A stretch of DNA of 64,000 nucleotides, from NCBI RefSeq assembly GCF_002211105.1, contig NZ_JPUA01000034.1, positions 1 to 64,000 on the forward strand, written 5' to 3'. The position numbers and the translations under genes were made by a program. The DNA is from Halomonas campaniensis (GTDB taxonomy: Bacteria > Pseudomonadota > Gammaproteobacteria > Pseudomonadales > Halomonadaceae). The notes below the pieces were generated by a model, which was not told the DNA's origin, ran no database searches, and worked only from the letters and a program-made list of their open reading frames with translations. How positions within the stretch are numbered: position 1 is the stretch's first letter; every line of letters begins with the position of its first letter. Shown here one piece after another: positions 34,059-42,941 of the stretch.

Positions 34059-36263
34059 ATGTCTGACGCCAACGTGGAAAAGCTGTATACCCTCCAAGGT
34101 ATGTGGTGCACCAGTTGCGCCCTAGCCGTGGAGGGCTCGCTGAAGCGGCTTGAAGGGGTGCGTGAGGTTAGCGTGCACTACCCAAGCGCAACGCTTTGCA
34201 TCAGCGGCACGCCTGCCGTGACCCAGCTCTCGAATCTCGCTGCAAAGGTTAAGCGTCTGGGCTACCGACTGACGGAGCTTGAGCCGGTGGCGGACGCCCA
34301 TGCGCGTCTAGAAGAGGAGAGTCGCTACCTGACGCTTAGACTGATGGTCGGCTCGTTGTTCGGCATGTGGACGATGCTGGCTTCTCTACTGATCTACGCC
34401 GGTGCGCTGCCAAGCGTGCAGATTGAGCAGGTAGTCGCTTGGGTTTCAGGGGCGTTTTCACTGCCCGTTGTACTGTTCGCCGGCGTGCCGTTTTACCGGG
34501 CTGGGTGGCGCACACTGCTCGCCAAGCGCCCCGGTATGGATGTGCTGGTCAGCCTGGGTGTTATCGGCGCGGTGATGGTCTCGATTTGGCTACTATGGCG
34601 CGGTTCAGTAGAGGTCTATTTCGACACCGCGGTGATGCTGATTGTGCTTTTGCTGGTTGGGCGGTTGGTGGAAACGCTGTGCCGCCATCGGGGGTTAAAA
34701 GCGCTCGATGCCCTGGCGCTGCCAGACGACAACGTTACAGTTTGGCAAGGCGAAAGGTGGCTATCTCTCCCCGCAGAAGAAGTGGCAAAGGGAGTGCGTA
34801 TCAAGCTAGCACCCGGTGGATTGGTGGCTCTCGACGGCACCCTTGAAGCGCCCGGTTGGATCGACACCGCCTCACTGACTGGGGAAAGCGTGCCGCGACA
34901 TTTTCAAGCAGGGCAGACGATATACGCGGGCTGCCGTTATCTGGGTACCACGCCTATTGTTATGCAGGTCAGTGCAGGGGTAGGCCAGCGGCGGTTGGAT
35001 CGGCTGTGTGATGAAATGCGCCGCTATCAGGCCAAAAAAGGTGAACTGCAGAAGCTCGCTGATCGTTTTGCCGCTTGGCTAAGCCCGCTAGCACTAGGGC
35101 TCGCGTTACTGACACTGCCCACTGCGCTGTTATTCGGGTTGGGTTGGGAAGATGCCTTGGTGCGCGCGCTTTCCGTATTAGTCGTGGCATGCCCCTGCGC
35201 CGTCGGGCTTGCGGTGCCGCTGGCAAGCCTGGCAGGGAGCGGTCAGGCTATGCAGCAAGGAATTGCACTGCGCGACCCCGCCGCGCTTGAAACCCTGGCA
35301 CGTATTCGCTCGGTCGCACTGGATAAAACCGGCACCCTGACCATCGGTAGCCATACGGTGCTTCATTGGGCAGCACGGGAAGGTGTTGATGAACCCACCC
35401 TGCAGCGCAAACTCTGGGCCGCCGTTGCTGGCAGCGAGCACCCTTTAGCACAAGCGCTGGCGAACTGGTCAGGCAGTCAAAGCGATCGGCGCCCTGAGCC
35501 TTACCTGCAGGTTACCAACACTCCGGGGGAAGGGCGCCGCGTGCAACTCAAAAGCGGTGAGTGGCTCACGGTGGGCCGCGCCGCTTGGCTCGCTAGTCAA
35601 CAGATAGCACTGCCTGCCCAAGCGGAAGACGCAGCGCTGGCCTTTGCTTCTCAAGTGATGATCGCCGATGAGGCAGGTTGGCTAGCCACGCTCTATCTTA
35701 TTGATCAACCGGTGAAAGATGCCGAGCCCAGCGTAAAACATCTGCTTGCGTCAGGGTATGTGATAGCGATGATCAGCGGTGATCGGCAGGGGGCCGTGAG
35801 TTGGTTAGGGGAGCGGGTGGGGTTAGGAAGAGAAGCTTGCTATGCCCAGCGCTCGCCGGAAGCCAAAGCGCGGCTGTTGCAAGGGCTGCCATCGCCAGCG
35901 CTCTACGTGGGGGATGGCTTAAACGATACCTTGAGTCTGGCTGCGGCAGATGTGGGCATCGCGCCACTGAGTGCCAGCGAGGCCGCCCGTGAGGGGGCCG
36001 CAGCCCAGCTTATGACACCAGGAATTGGCGGGGTAGTGAAACTGCTTGGCATTGCCCAACGCACCCGGCGCATCATGGTGCAGAACCTGTTCTTTTCGGC
36101 GCTGTATAACACGCTGGCGCTCGGTTTGGTGGTCGTGATGGCAATACCCCCGCTAATCGCGGTGCTCGCCATGGCCGCAAGCTCGCTGACGGTTACCTTC
36201 AACGCTGCACGATTAGCCTGGGCTGAGCCGGATTACGAGGGCTCACTAAATGAAGAGAGCTAA
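34059..36263 (+). CDS. Heavy-metal (copper-type) P1B ATPase
   Basis: This 734-residue inner-membrane pump has an N-terminal HMA domain (GMWCTSCALAVE, Cys17/Cys20), eight membrane segments with the CPC metal site in VVACPCAVGLAVPLA, phosphorylation site DKTGTLT, the SEHP motif and the hinge GDGLNDTLSLAAA. It most resembles the FixI/CcoI/CtpA group that supplies copper to oxidases, which fits its place after coxB-ctaD. The start at ATG 34059 is uncertain; GTG 34050 overlaps the previous stop. Its stop overlaps a convergent gene by four bases. Confidence 0.92.
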   Translation: MSDANVEKLYTLQGMWCTSCALAVEGSLKRLEGVREVSVHYPSATLCISGTPAVTQLSNLAAKVKRLGYRLTELEPVADAHARLEEESRYLTLRLMVGSLFGMWTMLASLLIYAGALPSVQIEQVVAWVSGAFSLPVVLFAGVPFYRAGWRTLLAKRPGMDVLVSLGVIGAVMVSIWLLWRGSVEVYFDTAVMLIVLLLVGRLVETLCRHRGLKALDALALPDDNVTVWQGERWLSLPAEEVAKGVRIKLAPGGLVALDGTLEAPGWIDTASLTGESVPRHFQAGQTIYAGCRYLGTTPIVMQVSAGVGQRRLDRLCDEMRRYQAKKGELQKLADRFAAWLSPLALGLALLTLPTALLFGLGWEDALVRALSVLVVACPCAVGLAVPLASLAGSGQAMQQGIALRDPAALETLARIRSVALDKTGTLTIGSHTVLHWAAREGVDEPTLQRKLWAAVAGSEHPLAQALANWSGSQSDRRPEPYLQVTNTPGEGRRVQLKSGEWLTVGRAAWLASQQIALPAQAEDAALAFASQVMIADEAGWLATLYLIDQPVKDAEPSVKHLLASGYVIAMISGDRQGAVSWLGERVGLGREACYAQRSPEAKARLLQGLPSPALYVGDGLNDTLSLAAADVGIAPLSASEAAREGAAAQLMTPGIGGVVKLLGIAQRTRRIMVQNLFFSALYNTLALGLVVVMAIPPLIAVLAMAASSLTVTFNAARLAWAEPDYEGSLNEES

Positions 36264-36559
36264 ATGGCATAGCCAAGTGCCTGTTTAAGGCGCTCTGCAT
36301 TTGTCGCCACCCAGTGTGGATCTATCGCGCCCCAATTACGTATTTGGTAGCGGCCAATGTTGTGTCGCTCGCCGTCATCTTTGCTAAAGACACACTCGAT
36401 ATCCAACTCGGCCAGGGAAGCGATCGTATCCTGGGCGGTGCGCCGGGGCATACCGGTGGCCTCAATTAACGCAGGCACGCTGGCGACACCTTGTTCGATC
36501 AAATGGGCGACGTATAAGCGGCGGTAAAAACTCGATTTAGTTTTGCTAAGCGCGGGCAT
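36260..36559 (-). CDS. Winged helix-turn-helix protein
   Basis: This 99-residue protein has a DNA-binding pattern: YRRLYVAHLIEQG, VASVPALIEATGMPRRTAQDT (helix-turn-helix, about residues 27-47) and IASLAELDIECVF, followed by a wing and GRYQIRNWGAIDPHWV. It is likely a small transcriptional regulator of an unnamed family. It lies upstream of and on the same strand as the radical SAM gene, across 41 bases. Confidence 0.75.
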   Translation of the reverse strand: MPALSKTKSSFYRRLYVAHLIEQGVASVPALIEATGMPRRTAQDTIASLAELDIECVFSKDDGERHNIGRYQIRNWGAIDPHWVATNAERLKQALGYAI

Positions 36560-36600
36560 TCGGGTTCCTTTGCAGCTAATGGATGTATGTGACGCTTAGC

Positions 36601-37674
36601 TTAAATGAATAAATCCTGCTGCGCTCGTGGCGGGCGAAAATCCCGGGTGTTCAAGCCCTGCTCGGTGCGATCCTGCATGTTCCACTGGCGGCTGGCGCGG
36701 GCAAAGCGTTGCGCAATTAAATCGGCAAACACCCCTTCACCGCGAAAGCGCTTACCAAACTTGGCATCGTACGCCTTACCGCCACGGCACTGACGCATTA
36801 GGCTCATCACTTTCGCCGCGCGCTCCGGGTAGTGGGCTTCTAACCAGGCTTCAAATAGAGGCGCCACTTCATAGGGTAAGCGAAGCAGCATCCAGGCGGC
36901 GGTTCGCGCTCCTGCACGGCTGGCGGCTTCCAAGAGCTTTTCGATTTCATGATCAGTTAGCCCTGGAATCACCGGCGAAATCAGTGCGCCCACTGGGATG
37001 CCTGCAGTATTCAGTTCACGAATCGCCCGCAAGCGCGCCTGAGGTGATGCCGCCCGTGGCTCTAATGTGCGTTTCAAGTTGGCATCCAGGCTGGTCAAAC
37101 TGACAAATACGCGCACCAGTCGGTGCTCGGCCATTTCCGCCAGGAGTTCTAAATCGCGCAGAACTAAGGTGCTTTTAGTTACCAGCGTTACCGGATGGCG
37201 ACACTCCAGCAGCAATTCCAGTAGGCGGCGCGTGGTTTGGTAGGTGGCTTCTAACGGCTGATAGCAGTCGGTGTTGCCGGATAGGTTAATAGGACGGCAG
37301 ACGTAGTTGGGATTGCAAAGCTCTTCGGTTAACCGCTCCACTAAACCGCTGCGGGCAATTAGCTTGGTTTCAAAATCCAACCCTGGTGATAAGTCCCAGT
37401 AGGCGTGGGAGGGGCGGGCATAGCAGTAAACACAGCCGTGCTCGCAGCCGCGATACGGGTTCAGTGAGCGGTCAAAGGGTAAATCCGGCGATTTGTTCCA
37501 GGAGAGCGCGCTTTTGCTTACTTCCTCACATACTTCTGTTGCGATAGTCGTAGAGGCCTCTTCCCGCCACCAGCCATCATCTTCCGCCACGCTGTGGCTT
37601 GGCGCAAAACGGTTGTGTGGGTCATAGGTTGCCCCGCGACCCTTATAGGAGCTTGGCGTTCCAAGAGATGTCAT
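36601..37674 (-). CDS. PA0069-family radical SAM protein
   Basis: This 357-residue protein carries the radical SAM cluster motif in NPYRGCEHGCVYCYARPSH (CxxxCxxC), followed by LDFETKLIARSG and NLSGNTDCYQPLE, typical of the PA0069/Rv2578c family related to spore photoproduct lyase. A role in DNA repair is suspected: I recall that P. aeruginosa PA0069 belongs to the LexA regulon, and a LexA-like site lies 18 bases before this gene. The reaction is unknown. Confidence 0.93.
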   Translation of the reverse strand: MTSLGTPSSYKGRGATYDPHNRFAPSHSVAEDDGWWREEASTTIATEVCEEVSKSALSWNKSPDLPFDRSLNPYRGCEHGCVYCYARPSHAYWDLSPGLDFETKLIARSGLVERLTEELCNPNYVCRPINLSGNTDCYQPLEATYQTTRRLLELLLECRHPVTLVTKSTLVLRDLELLAEMAEHRLVRVFVSLTSLDANLKRTLEPRAASPQARLRAIRELNTAGIPVGALISPVIPGLTDHEIEKLLEAASRAGARTAAWMLLRLPYEVAPLFEAWLEAHYPERAAKVMSLMRQCRGGKAYDAKFGKRFRGEGVFADLIAQRFARASRQWNMQDRTEQGLNTRDFRPPRAQQDLFI

Positions 37675-37691
37675 GTTTCACCTCTTTTTAC

Positions 37692-37707
37692 ATGATTTTA
37701 TATACAG
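37692..37707 (-). promoter_or_regulatory. LexA (SOS) box-like site
   Basis: On the minus strand CTGTATATAAAATCAT agrees with CTG-TATATATATA-CAG in 12 of 16 positions, with one mismatch in the outer arms. It is placed at the expected distance upstream of the radical SAM gene. Confidence 0.5.
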
Positions 37708-37843
37708 TAGTTGTGGGGAGGCAAGAAATCAATAGCCAGCCAATTAATTAACTTGCCGTAGCTAAAAGGACGCTACCCAAAGAACTATCGTGGGTTTAAT
37801 CTGCTAGGTGGGTTTGTGACTAAAGAGCTAGCGAGGAAACGTT

Positions 37844-38575
37844 ATGTCGAAAGTGGTCATCGTGACAGGGGGAAGCCGAGGTATCGGAGCGGCCACCGCA
37901 AAATTGCTAGGCGCAAAAGACTATGCAGTGTGCGTCAACTATCTTGCGAACAGGGATCGCGCGAATAACGTGGTTGATACCATTGTACGTAACGGTGGCC
38001 AAGCGTTTGCTTATCAAGCGGATGTTAGCAGTGAAGCTGACGTTATCCGCCTGTTTGATGCAGCAGAGGAGCGCTTTGGCAAGGTGACGCATTTGGTTAA
38101 CAATGCAGGCATCCTGTTTACCCAATCCAAGCTGGTCGATATCGACCTTGAGCGCTTCAGCAAAGTGCTTAATAGTAATGTAGTTAGCTGTTTTCTGTGC
38201 TCCAGAGAAGCCATTAGGCGCTTCCCACCAGGTAGTGCCATCGTCAATGTCTCATCGCTTGCCTCGCAAACAGGCTCGCCCTTTGAGTATGTTGACTACG
38301 CTGCATCGAAAGGTGCCATGGACACCCTAACCAAGGGGTTGTCTCGCGAAGTTGCTGCCTCGGAGATTCGTGTTAACGCCGTTCGGCCCGGTTTTATCTA
38401 CACTGATATGCATGCCGATGGTGGCGAGCCAGGGCGGGTTGACCGTTTAGCTCCTCAGATTCCTATGCAGCGTGGCGGTAGCGCTGAAGAAGTGGCTAAT
38501 ACCATCGCTTGGCTGCTCTCGGACGAAGCCTCTTATGTAACGGGGTCATTTATTGATGTAGCAGGCGGGCGGTAA
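37844..38575 (+). CDS. SDR-family oxidoreductase
   Basis: This 243-residue NAD(P)-dependent short-chain dehydrogenase has the nucleotide motif TGGSRGIGAA (residues 8-17), NNAG at about 85-88, the catalytic Ser in NVSSLASQTGS, Tyr-x3-Lys in YVDYAASKGAMD and VRPGFIYTDMH. It resembles E. coli YgfF-type enzymes; the substrate is unknown. It begins a run of plus-strand genes, to 41.1 kb, that differs in base use from the flanks. Confidence 0.92.
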   Translation: MSKVVIVTGGSRGIGAATAKLLGAKDYAVCVNYLANRDRANNVVDTIVRNGGQAFAYQADVSSEADVIRLFDAAEERFGKVTHLVNNAGILFTQSKLVDIDLERFSKVLNSNVVSCFLCSREAIRRFPPGSAIVNVSSLASQTGSPFEYVDYAASKGAMDTLTKGLSREVAASEIRVNAVRPGFIYTDMHADGGEPGRVDRLAPQIPMQRGGSAEEVANTIAWLLSDEASYVTGSFIDVAGGR

Positions 38576-38644
38576 CGCTGTTTTTCGCCTGTATTTCAAA
38601 TGTTCTAAACGGATGCTGCTTTTGACAAGGAAAGGTCTTAACTC

Positions 38645-39190
38645 ATGACACTTCAACAACACTTCGAACAGTTGGCCACTTATAACCAGTGGATGAACGC
38701 TAAACTTTATGATGCCGCCGGTAAGCTGAGCGACTCTGAACTGACTGAAGAGCGTGGCGCGTTCTTCGGCTCGATTTTTGGCACACTGAACCACATCGCG
38801 GTAGCCGACACGATTTGGCTCAAACGGTTTGCCACACACGCTTCTTCTTCCGCACGGACGCTTGAGGTAATGGTGGCACTACCTACGCCAGCCAGTCTTG
38901 ACCAGATTCTTTTTGATGACTTGAAGGGATTGAAAGCGCATCGCCAATGGCTCGATACCGTGATTATTAATTGGGTAGCAGCGCTGACCGACGACGATTT
39001 GAGCACCGCACTGAGTTACCACAACACAAAAGGAGTGGCCTCAAAACGGAGCTACTCAAGCCTGATCGTTCACTTCTTTAATCACCAAACCCACCACCGT
39101 GGGCAGGTATCTACTTTGTTCTCCCAAGCTGGTGTAGATATCGGTGTCACCGATCTGCTGGCGCTGATTCCGGAGGAGGTGGAAATATGA
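38645..39190 (+). CDS. DinB-family protein
   Basis: This 181-residue four-helix-bundle protein of the DinB/YfiT metal-dependent superfamily has the usual His ligands in GTLNHIAVADTIWL (about residue 50) and FFNHQTHHRGQV (about 144-150). Members act as thiol-dependent transferases or hydrolases; the substrate is unknown. It follows the SDR gene by 69 bases. Confidence 0.88.
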   Translation: MTLQQHFEQLATYNQWMNAKLYDAAGKLSDSELTEERGAFFGSIFGTLNHIAVADTIWLKRFATHASSSARTLEVMVALPTPASLDQILFDDLKGLKAHRQWLDTVIINWVAALTDDDLSTALSYHNTKGVASKRSYSSLIVHFFNHQTHHRGQVSTLFSQAGVDIGVTDLLALIPEEVEI

Positions 39191-39257
39191 TGATTGTTTT
39201 TGTCTCTTTTAAGATACGGTGCTACTCTGCCTTCAGGGTGTAATTCAAGAGGTGCTC

Positions 39258-39527
39258 ATGCCAGAGATTGATGCTCTGCTAGGGCTTTCATTTTGTATGT
39301 ATTTTTTTGATAACAAGCAGCACAAGCTTCCCCACCTGCACGTGAAATATGGTGGCTATGAATTGATAATCGCGATTGAGTCAGGTGAGTGCTTGGAGGG
39401 ATATTTGCCCAATAAGCAACGTAAGCGGGCTGAAAACCACATTGCTGAGCATCGTGAGCAGCTAATGCATATGTGGCAGAAAGCAGTAAAAGGTGAAAAC
39501 CCAGGCAAGTTAGGTGACATATGTTAA
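39258..39527 (+). CDS. DUF4160 protein, probable toxin-side partner
   Basis: This 89-residue protein has the DUF4160 pattern: FCMYFFDNKQHKLPHLHVKYGGYELIIAIESGECLEG split by the conserved HLHV and a C-terminal helix with NHIAEHREQLMHMWQKA. The ATG at 39258 follows AGAGG; an upstream ATG at 39219 is less likely. DUF4160 genes are regularly paired with DUF2442 genes, and the pair behaves in its layout like a toxin-antitoxin unit. It overlaps the next gene by seven bases. Confidence 0.85.
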   Translation: MPEIDALLGLSFCMYFFDNKQHKLPHLHVKYGGYELIIAIESGECLEGYLPNKQRKRAENHIAEHREQLMHMWQKAVKGENPGKLGDIC

Positions 39528-40042
39528 AAATTATTGATGTGGATTTGGTTGGGCCATATAAGCTTGAACTGGTTTTTAACGATGGTTTTCATGGCATTGC
39601 TGATCTATCAGACTATTTTAGCAAGGCACCTTTTTCAGCAATTAAAGACTTCCAAAAGTTTTCACTAACCGCGGATGGCTCGCTCAACTGGCGTGGGAAC
39701 GAGCTTTCAGCGGCCACTTTGCGTGCAGCGACAAAGGGCGTGCAGAAAACAGCAGCTACTAACTTCAACGTGCAGGAAATGGAAGACGTTATTAAGCAAG
39801 CCTCTTGGGACTCTATGCAGGAAGGCCGTCCCGACATTTTACAGGCTGCTATTCGTTCCTACGTGGAGCAGTTCGGGCATAGCCAGGTCATTGCCAAAGC
39901 AGGTATCAAAAGCCGTACTAGTGCATATCGTTCTTTAAAGCCACAAACCACACCCAATTTCGCCACTTTGGTTCAACTTGGGCATGCGGTCATCGAATTA
40001 GCTAAAGAAAATATCAACGGACGTTCTGAAACACAGCTATAG
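39521..40042 (+). CDS. DUF2442 domain fused to a HigA-like helix-turn-helix
   Basis: This 173-residue protein has two parts. Residues 1-75 are DUF2442 (KIIDVDLVGPYKLELVF, GIADLSDYF, LSLNW-type tail with ELSAATL). Residues 95-170 resemble an addiction-module antidote: LQAAIRSYVEQFG, SQVIAKAGIKSRTSAYRSL and TTPNFATLVQLGHAVIELA. DUF2442 proteins usually lack this DNA-binding end. The likely role is antitoxin and repressor of the DUF4160 partner it overlaps by seven bases. Confidence 0.8.
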   Translation: MLKIIDVDLVGPYKLELVFNDGFHGIADLSDYFSKAPFSAIKDFQKFSLTADGSLNWRGNELSAATLRAATKGVQKTAATNFNVQEMEDVIKQASWDSMQEGRPDILQAAIRSYVEQFGHSQVIAKAGIKSRTSAYRSLKPQTTPNFATLVQLGHAVIELAKENINGRSETQL

Positions 40043-40056
40043 ATCCAGGAAATTAA

Positions 40057-40512
40057 ATGACACCTTTCTCCGTCCTACTAATACGTGTATTGGCAATTTA
40101 CCTTGCGTTGAACCCTCTTATATCGGTGTCACCGATGCTGTTTAGCCCGGGCTCGGATACGTCAATAAACGAATGGCTGCCTGTTTTAATAGCATGGGTA
40201 TTGATACCTATGGTAACGGGCGTTGTACTCTGGTTTTCAGCACGAGCGTTAGCTAATAAAATCCATGGTGGTTCTGCCGCAGAGTCAAGCGTAAATATTC
40301 GTGAGGCAGGCTTGGTGCGAGCAGGTAGCTTTTTGATAGGCGTTTACCTATTCGTTCAACACCTAGGCATAACGATTAGTCAGTGGGCCTGGAGTGGCAT
40401 TATTGCCTATGGTTCGCTGTTTGTTATCGTCATCAGCTTGGGATTGATAGTAGGGGCTAACTCTATGGGTAAGCTATATAAAAAGGTTAAGTATGCAGGT
40501 GGTGGTTTGTAG
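40057..40512 (+). CDS. Hypothetical four-helix membrane protein
   Basis: This 151-residue protein has hydrophobic segments at about residues 5-25, 43-63, 88-108 and 115-137. I recognise no family. It follows the DUF2442 gene by 14 bases with AGGAA before the ATG. Its AT-rich coding bias matches the surrounding block. Confidence 0.65.
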   Translation: MTPFSVLLIRVLAIYLALNPLISVSPMLFSPGSDTSINEWLPVLIAWVLIPMVTGVVLWFSARALANKIHGGSAAESSVNIREAGLVRAGSFLIGVYLFVQHLGITISQWAWSGIIAYGSLFVIVISLGLIVGANSMGKLYKKVKYAGGGL

Positions 40513-40635
40513 ACCATGGTAAATATCCATTGCAGTTGCAGTCTTATCTCTATTGAAGATTTAGCTTGCCTTGCCGCTGCTTTCACAGCACTGCTGGCTA
40601 AGCGATCTCTATGTAAACAGATAAACGAGTGTTAA

Positions 40636-41106
40636 ATGACCAAGCTAGAAAAACTTAATGCATCGGATATCCCCGTGCTGCGCAGTATCACAGTACACGA
40701 TGATCAAGTGAAGTTTGTGGGAACTGCTAAGGAGTTTCTTGCTGATAAAAACGAGGCTACCCATCTGCATGTGATTAAACACGATGAACAGATGGTAGGG
40801 TGCTTCAAAATCGATATAGCCTACGCTGATGACTATGATTTTTGCACTAAAGGCAGCATAGGCTTACGCGCGTTTCTTATTGACGCCAAGCAGCAGGGCA
40901 GAGGGCTCGGAACTTCGGCGGTAAAAGCACTGTTTCCCTATCTAAAAGAAAACTATGCGAACTACCCCCGCATCTATCTAACCGTAAACTGTAAGAACCC
41001 AGCGGCATACACCTGTTACCAAAACGCGGGCTTTCATGAGACAGGTGAGCAATATCTGGGTGGGGCTGCGGGACCTCAACATATTATGTACTGGGACATC
41101 CAATGA
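40636..41106 (+). CDS. GNAT-family N-acetyltransferase
   Basis: This 156-residue protein has the GNAT fold with the acetyl-CoA binding motif QQGRGLGTSAVKALFPYL (about residues 90-107) and a C-terminal YPRIYLTVNCKNPAAYTCYQ then NAGFHETGEQY, which is the RimI-type pattern. The acceptor is unknown. A strong terminator follows. Confidence 0.88.
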   Translation: MTKLEKLNASDIPVLRSITVHDDQVKFVGTAKEFLADKNEATHLHVIKHDEQMVGCFKIDIAYADDYDFCTKGSIGLRAFLIDAKQQGRGLGTSAVKALFPYLKENYANYPRIYLTVNCKNPAAYTCYQNAGFHETGEQYLGGAAGPQHIMYWDIQ

Positions 41107-41155
41107 TCAGTACGTCTACCACAAGCGGTAGAAAGTTCGTTCTGACTCTCATGCA

Positions 41156-41197
41156 AAAAGCAACGCCTTGGTTCTTTCAAACCAAGGCGTTGCTTTT
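41156..41197. terminator. Strong bidirectional terminator
   Basis: AAAAAGCAACGCCTTGGTT and AACCAAGGCGTTGCTTTT form a long perfect stem with a short CTTTC-type loop. It separates the GNAT gene (plus) from pgi (minus) and has A and T runs on both sides. Confidence 0.92.
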
Positions 41198-41221
41198 CTA
41201 TCAATTTAACAATCTATCCGT

Positions 41222-42889
41222 TCAACGCTTCTTCCGTGCTGGCTTCTTCTCTGCACTGGCGGGCGCGCTTTCCTTTTCGCCGCTGCCCCCATTGGGGAAG
41301 TGCGCACGCACCAGTTCCAGCAGGCCTTGAGTGGAAGCGTCGAAGTCAGCGGCGTTGGTGTCGATGCGTTCGCTGATTTCACCGGCGATGCGTTTGCCAA
41401 GCTGCACACCCCACTGGTCAAACGAGTTGATGTTCCAGATCACGCCCTGAACAAACACTTTGTGCTCGTAGAGCGCAATCAGCGCGCCCAGGTTTTTCGG
41501 CGTTAGCTCATCGAGCAGTAGGGTGCTGGAAGGGCGGTTGCCGGGGCAGCTGTAGGGATCGTGTTGGCTTAGCTCTTTGCTATCCCCTTGGCTGCCTTCC
41601 ATAAAGGCGTTGGCCTGGGCGAGCATATTGGTGAGCAGTGCGAAGTGGTGGTCTTCAACGCCGGGCTCGGGCTTGAGCGAGGCAATAAAATCAATTGGCA
41701 CGTAGCGGGTGCCCTGGTGCAGCAACTGGAAGAAGGCGTGCTGGCCGTTGGAGCCGGTTTGGCCCCACACAATCGGGCCGGTTTTGTAGTTCACCGGGTG
41801 GCCGAAAATATCCACCGACTTACCGTTAGACTCCATATCCAGCTGCTGCAAAAACGAAGGCAGTTGGTTCAGCGCCTGATCGTAGGGCACGATGGCTTGA
41901 GTTTCGGCGCCAATAAAGTTGATGTACCAAATACCAATCAGCGCCATCAGTACCGGCATGTTTTGTGAGAAGGGCGCGTTGATGAAGTGGTTATCCATTT
42001 CGTGGGCACCTTCCAGCAGCTCGATAAAGCCTTCAAAGCCGATGGAAAGCGCAATCGGCAGCCCGATGGATGACCACATGGAGTAACGGCCGCCCACCCA
42101 GGCCCAGAACTCGAACACGTTCTCTTCGCGAATGCCGAACTCCATGGCCGCTTTGCGGTTAGTGGAGGCGGCAATAAAGTGCGCGCCCACGTCGGCGTCT
42201 TCGCCAGCGTTCTCCAGAAACCAGCGCCGCGCAGTTTTAGCGTTGAGCAGCGTCTCCTGGGTAGAGAAGGTCTTGGTGGAAACGATAAACAGCGTAGTCG
42301 CCGGGTCGAGGCGCGAAAGCACCTTTTGAATATGAGTGCCGTCCACGTTGGAGACGAAGTGGAAGTGCAGCTCCGGGTGGCGGTATTTGAGCAGCGCACG
42401 CACCGCCATATTGGGCCCAAGGTCAGATCCGCCGATACCGATATTGACCACGTCTTTAATGCGTTTGCCGCTGTAGCCTTTCCATTCACCGCTGCGCACT
42501 GCTTCTGAAAACAGCTTAATCTGCTCCCGGGTGCGGGTGATTTCCGGCATGACGTCTTCGCCGTCTACATAGACCGGCTCATCGCCTAAGTGGCGCAGCG
42601 CCGTATGCAGTACCGGGCGGTTTTCCGTCACGTTGATAATATCGCCCGAGAACATCTGTGCCCGGCGCTGTACCAGGGCGGAGTGGTCGGCTAGCTCAAT
42701 CAGCTTGGTAAGCACTTCATCGGAGACGTGGTGCTTGGAGTAGTCAAGAAACAGACCGCCCACCCGTAAACTCATTTTCTCAAAGCGCTGCGGGTCATTG
42801 GTGAAATAGTCACGAATGCGGTCGTTGGCGGTTTTGTCGCGCAGGCGATCAAGTGCCTGCCAGGTAACACTACGAGTGAGCTGAAACAT
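41222..42889 (-). CDS. pgi: Glucose-6-phosphate isomerase
   Basis: This 555-residue enzyme interconverts glucose-6-phosphate and fructose-6-phosphate. Signatures are VNIGIGGSDLGP, FVSNVDGTH, STKTFSTQET, the catalytic-site GGRYSMWSSIGLP, and GKSVDIFGHPVNYKTGPIVW then GQTGSNGQHAFFQLLHQGT. The C-terminus carries a Lys/Ala/Pro-rich tail of about 20 residues beyond the usual end. A HexR-like operator lies 53 bases upstream. Confidence 0.97.
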   Translation of the reverse strand: MFQLTRSVTWQALDRLRDKTANDRIRDYFTNDPQRFEKMSLRVGGLFLDYSKHHVSDEVLTKLIELADHSALVQRRAQMFSGDIINVTENRPVLHTALRHLGDEPVYVDGEDVMPEITRTREQIKLFSEAVRSGEWKGYSGKRIKDVVNIGIGGSDLGPNMAVRALLKYRHPELHFHFVSNVDGTHIQKVLSRLDPATTLFIVSTKTFSTQETLLNAKTARRWFLENAGEDADVGAHFIAASTNRKAAMEFGIREENVFEFWAWVGGRYSMWSSIGLPIALSIGFEGFIELLEGAHEMDNHFINAPFSQNMPVLMALIGIWYINFIGAETQAIVPYDQALNQLPSFLQQLDMESNGKSVDIFGHPVNYKTGPIVWGQTGSNGQHAFFQLLHQGTRYVPIDFIASLKPEPGVEDHHFALLTNMLAQANAFMEGSQGDSKELSQHDPYSCPGNRPSSTLLLDELTPKNLGALIALYEHKVFVQGVIWNINSFDQWGVQLGKRIAGEISERIDTNAADFDASTQGLLELVRAHFPNGGSGEKESAPASAEKKPARKKR

Positions 42890-42941
42890 AGGGCGATCCG
42901 TTTGTTATATGTGAACGTGGTAACCAAAGACAAAAGTGGCG

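Noticed and set aside
37844..41106. Integron cassette array
   Set aside because: The gene content would suit it, but I found no attC-like core (GTTRRRY) or repeated 60-base elements between the genes, and no integrase.
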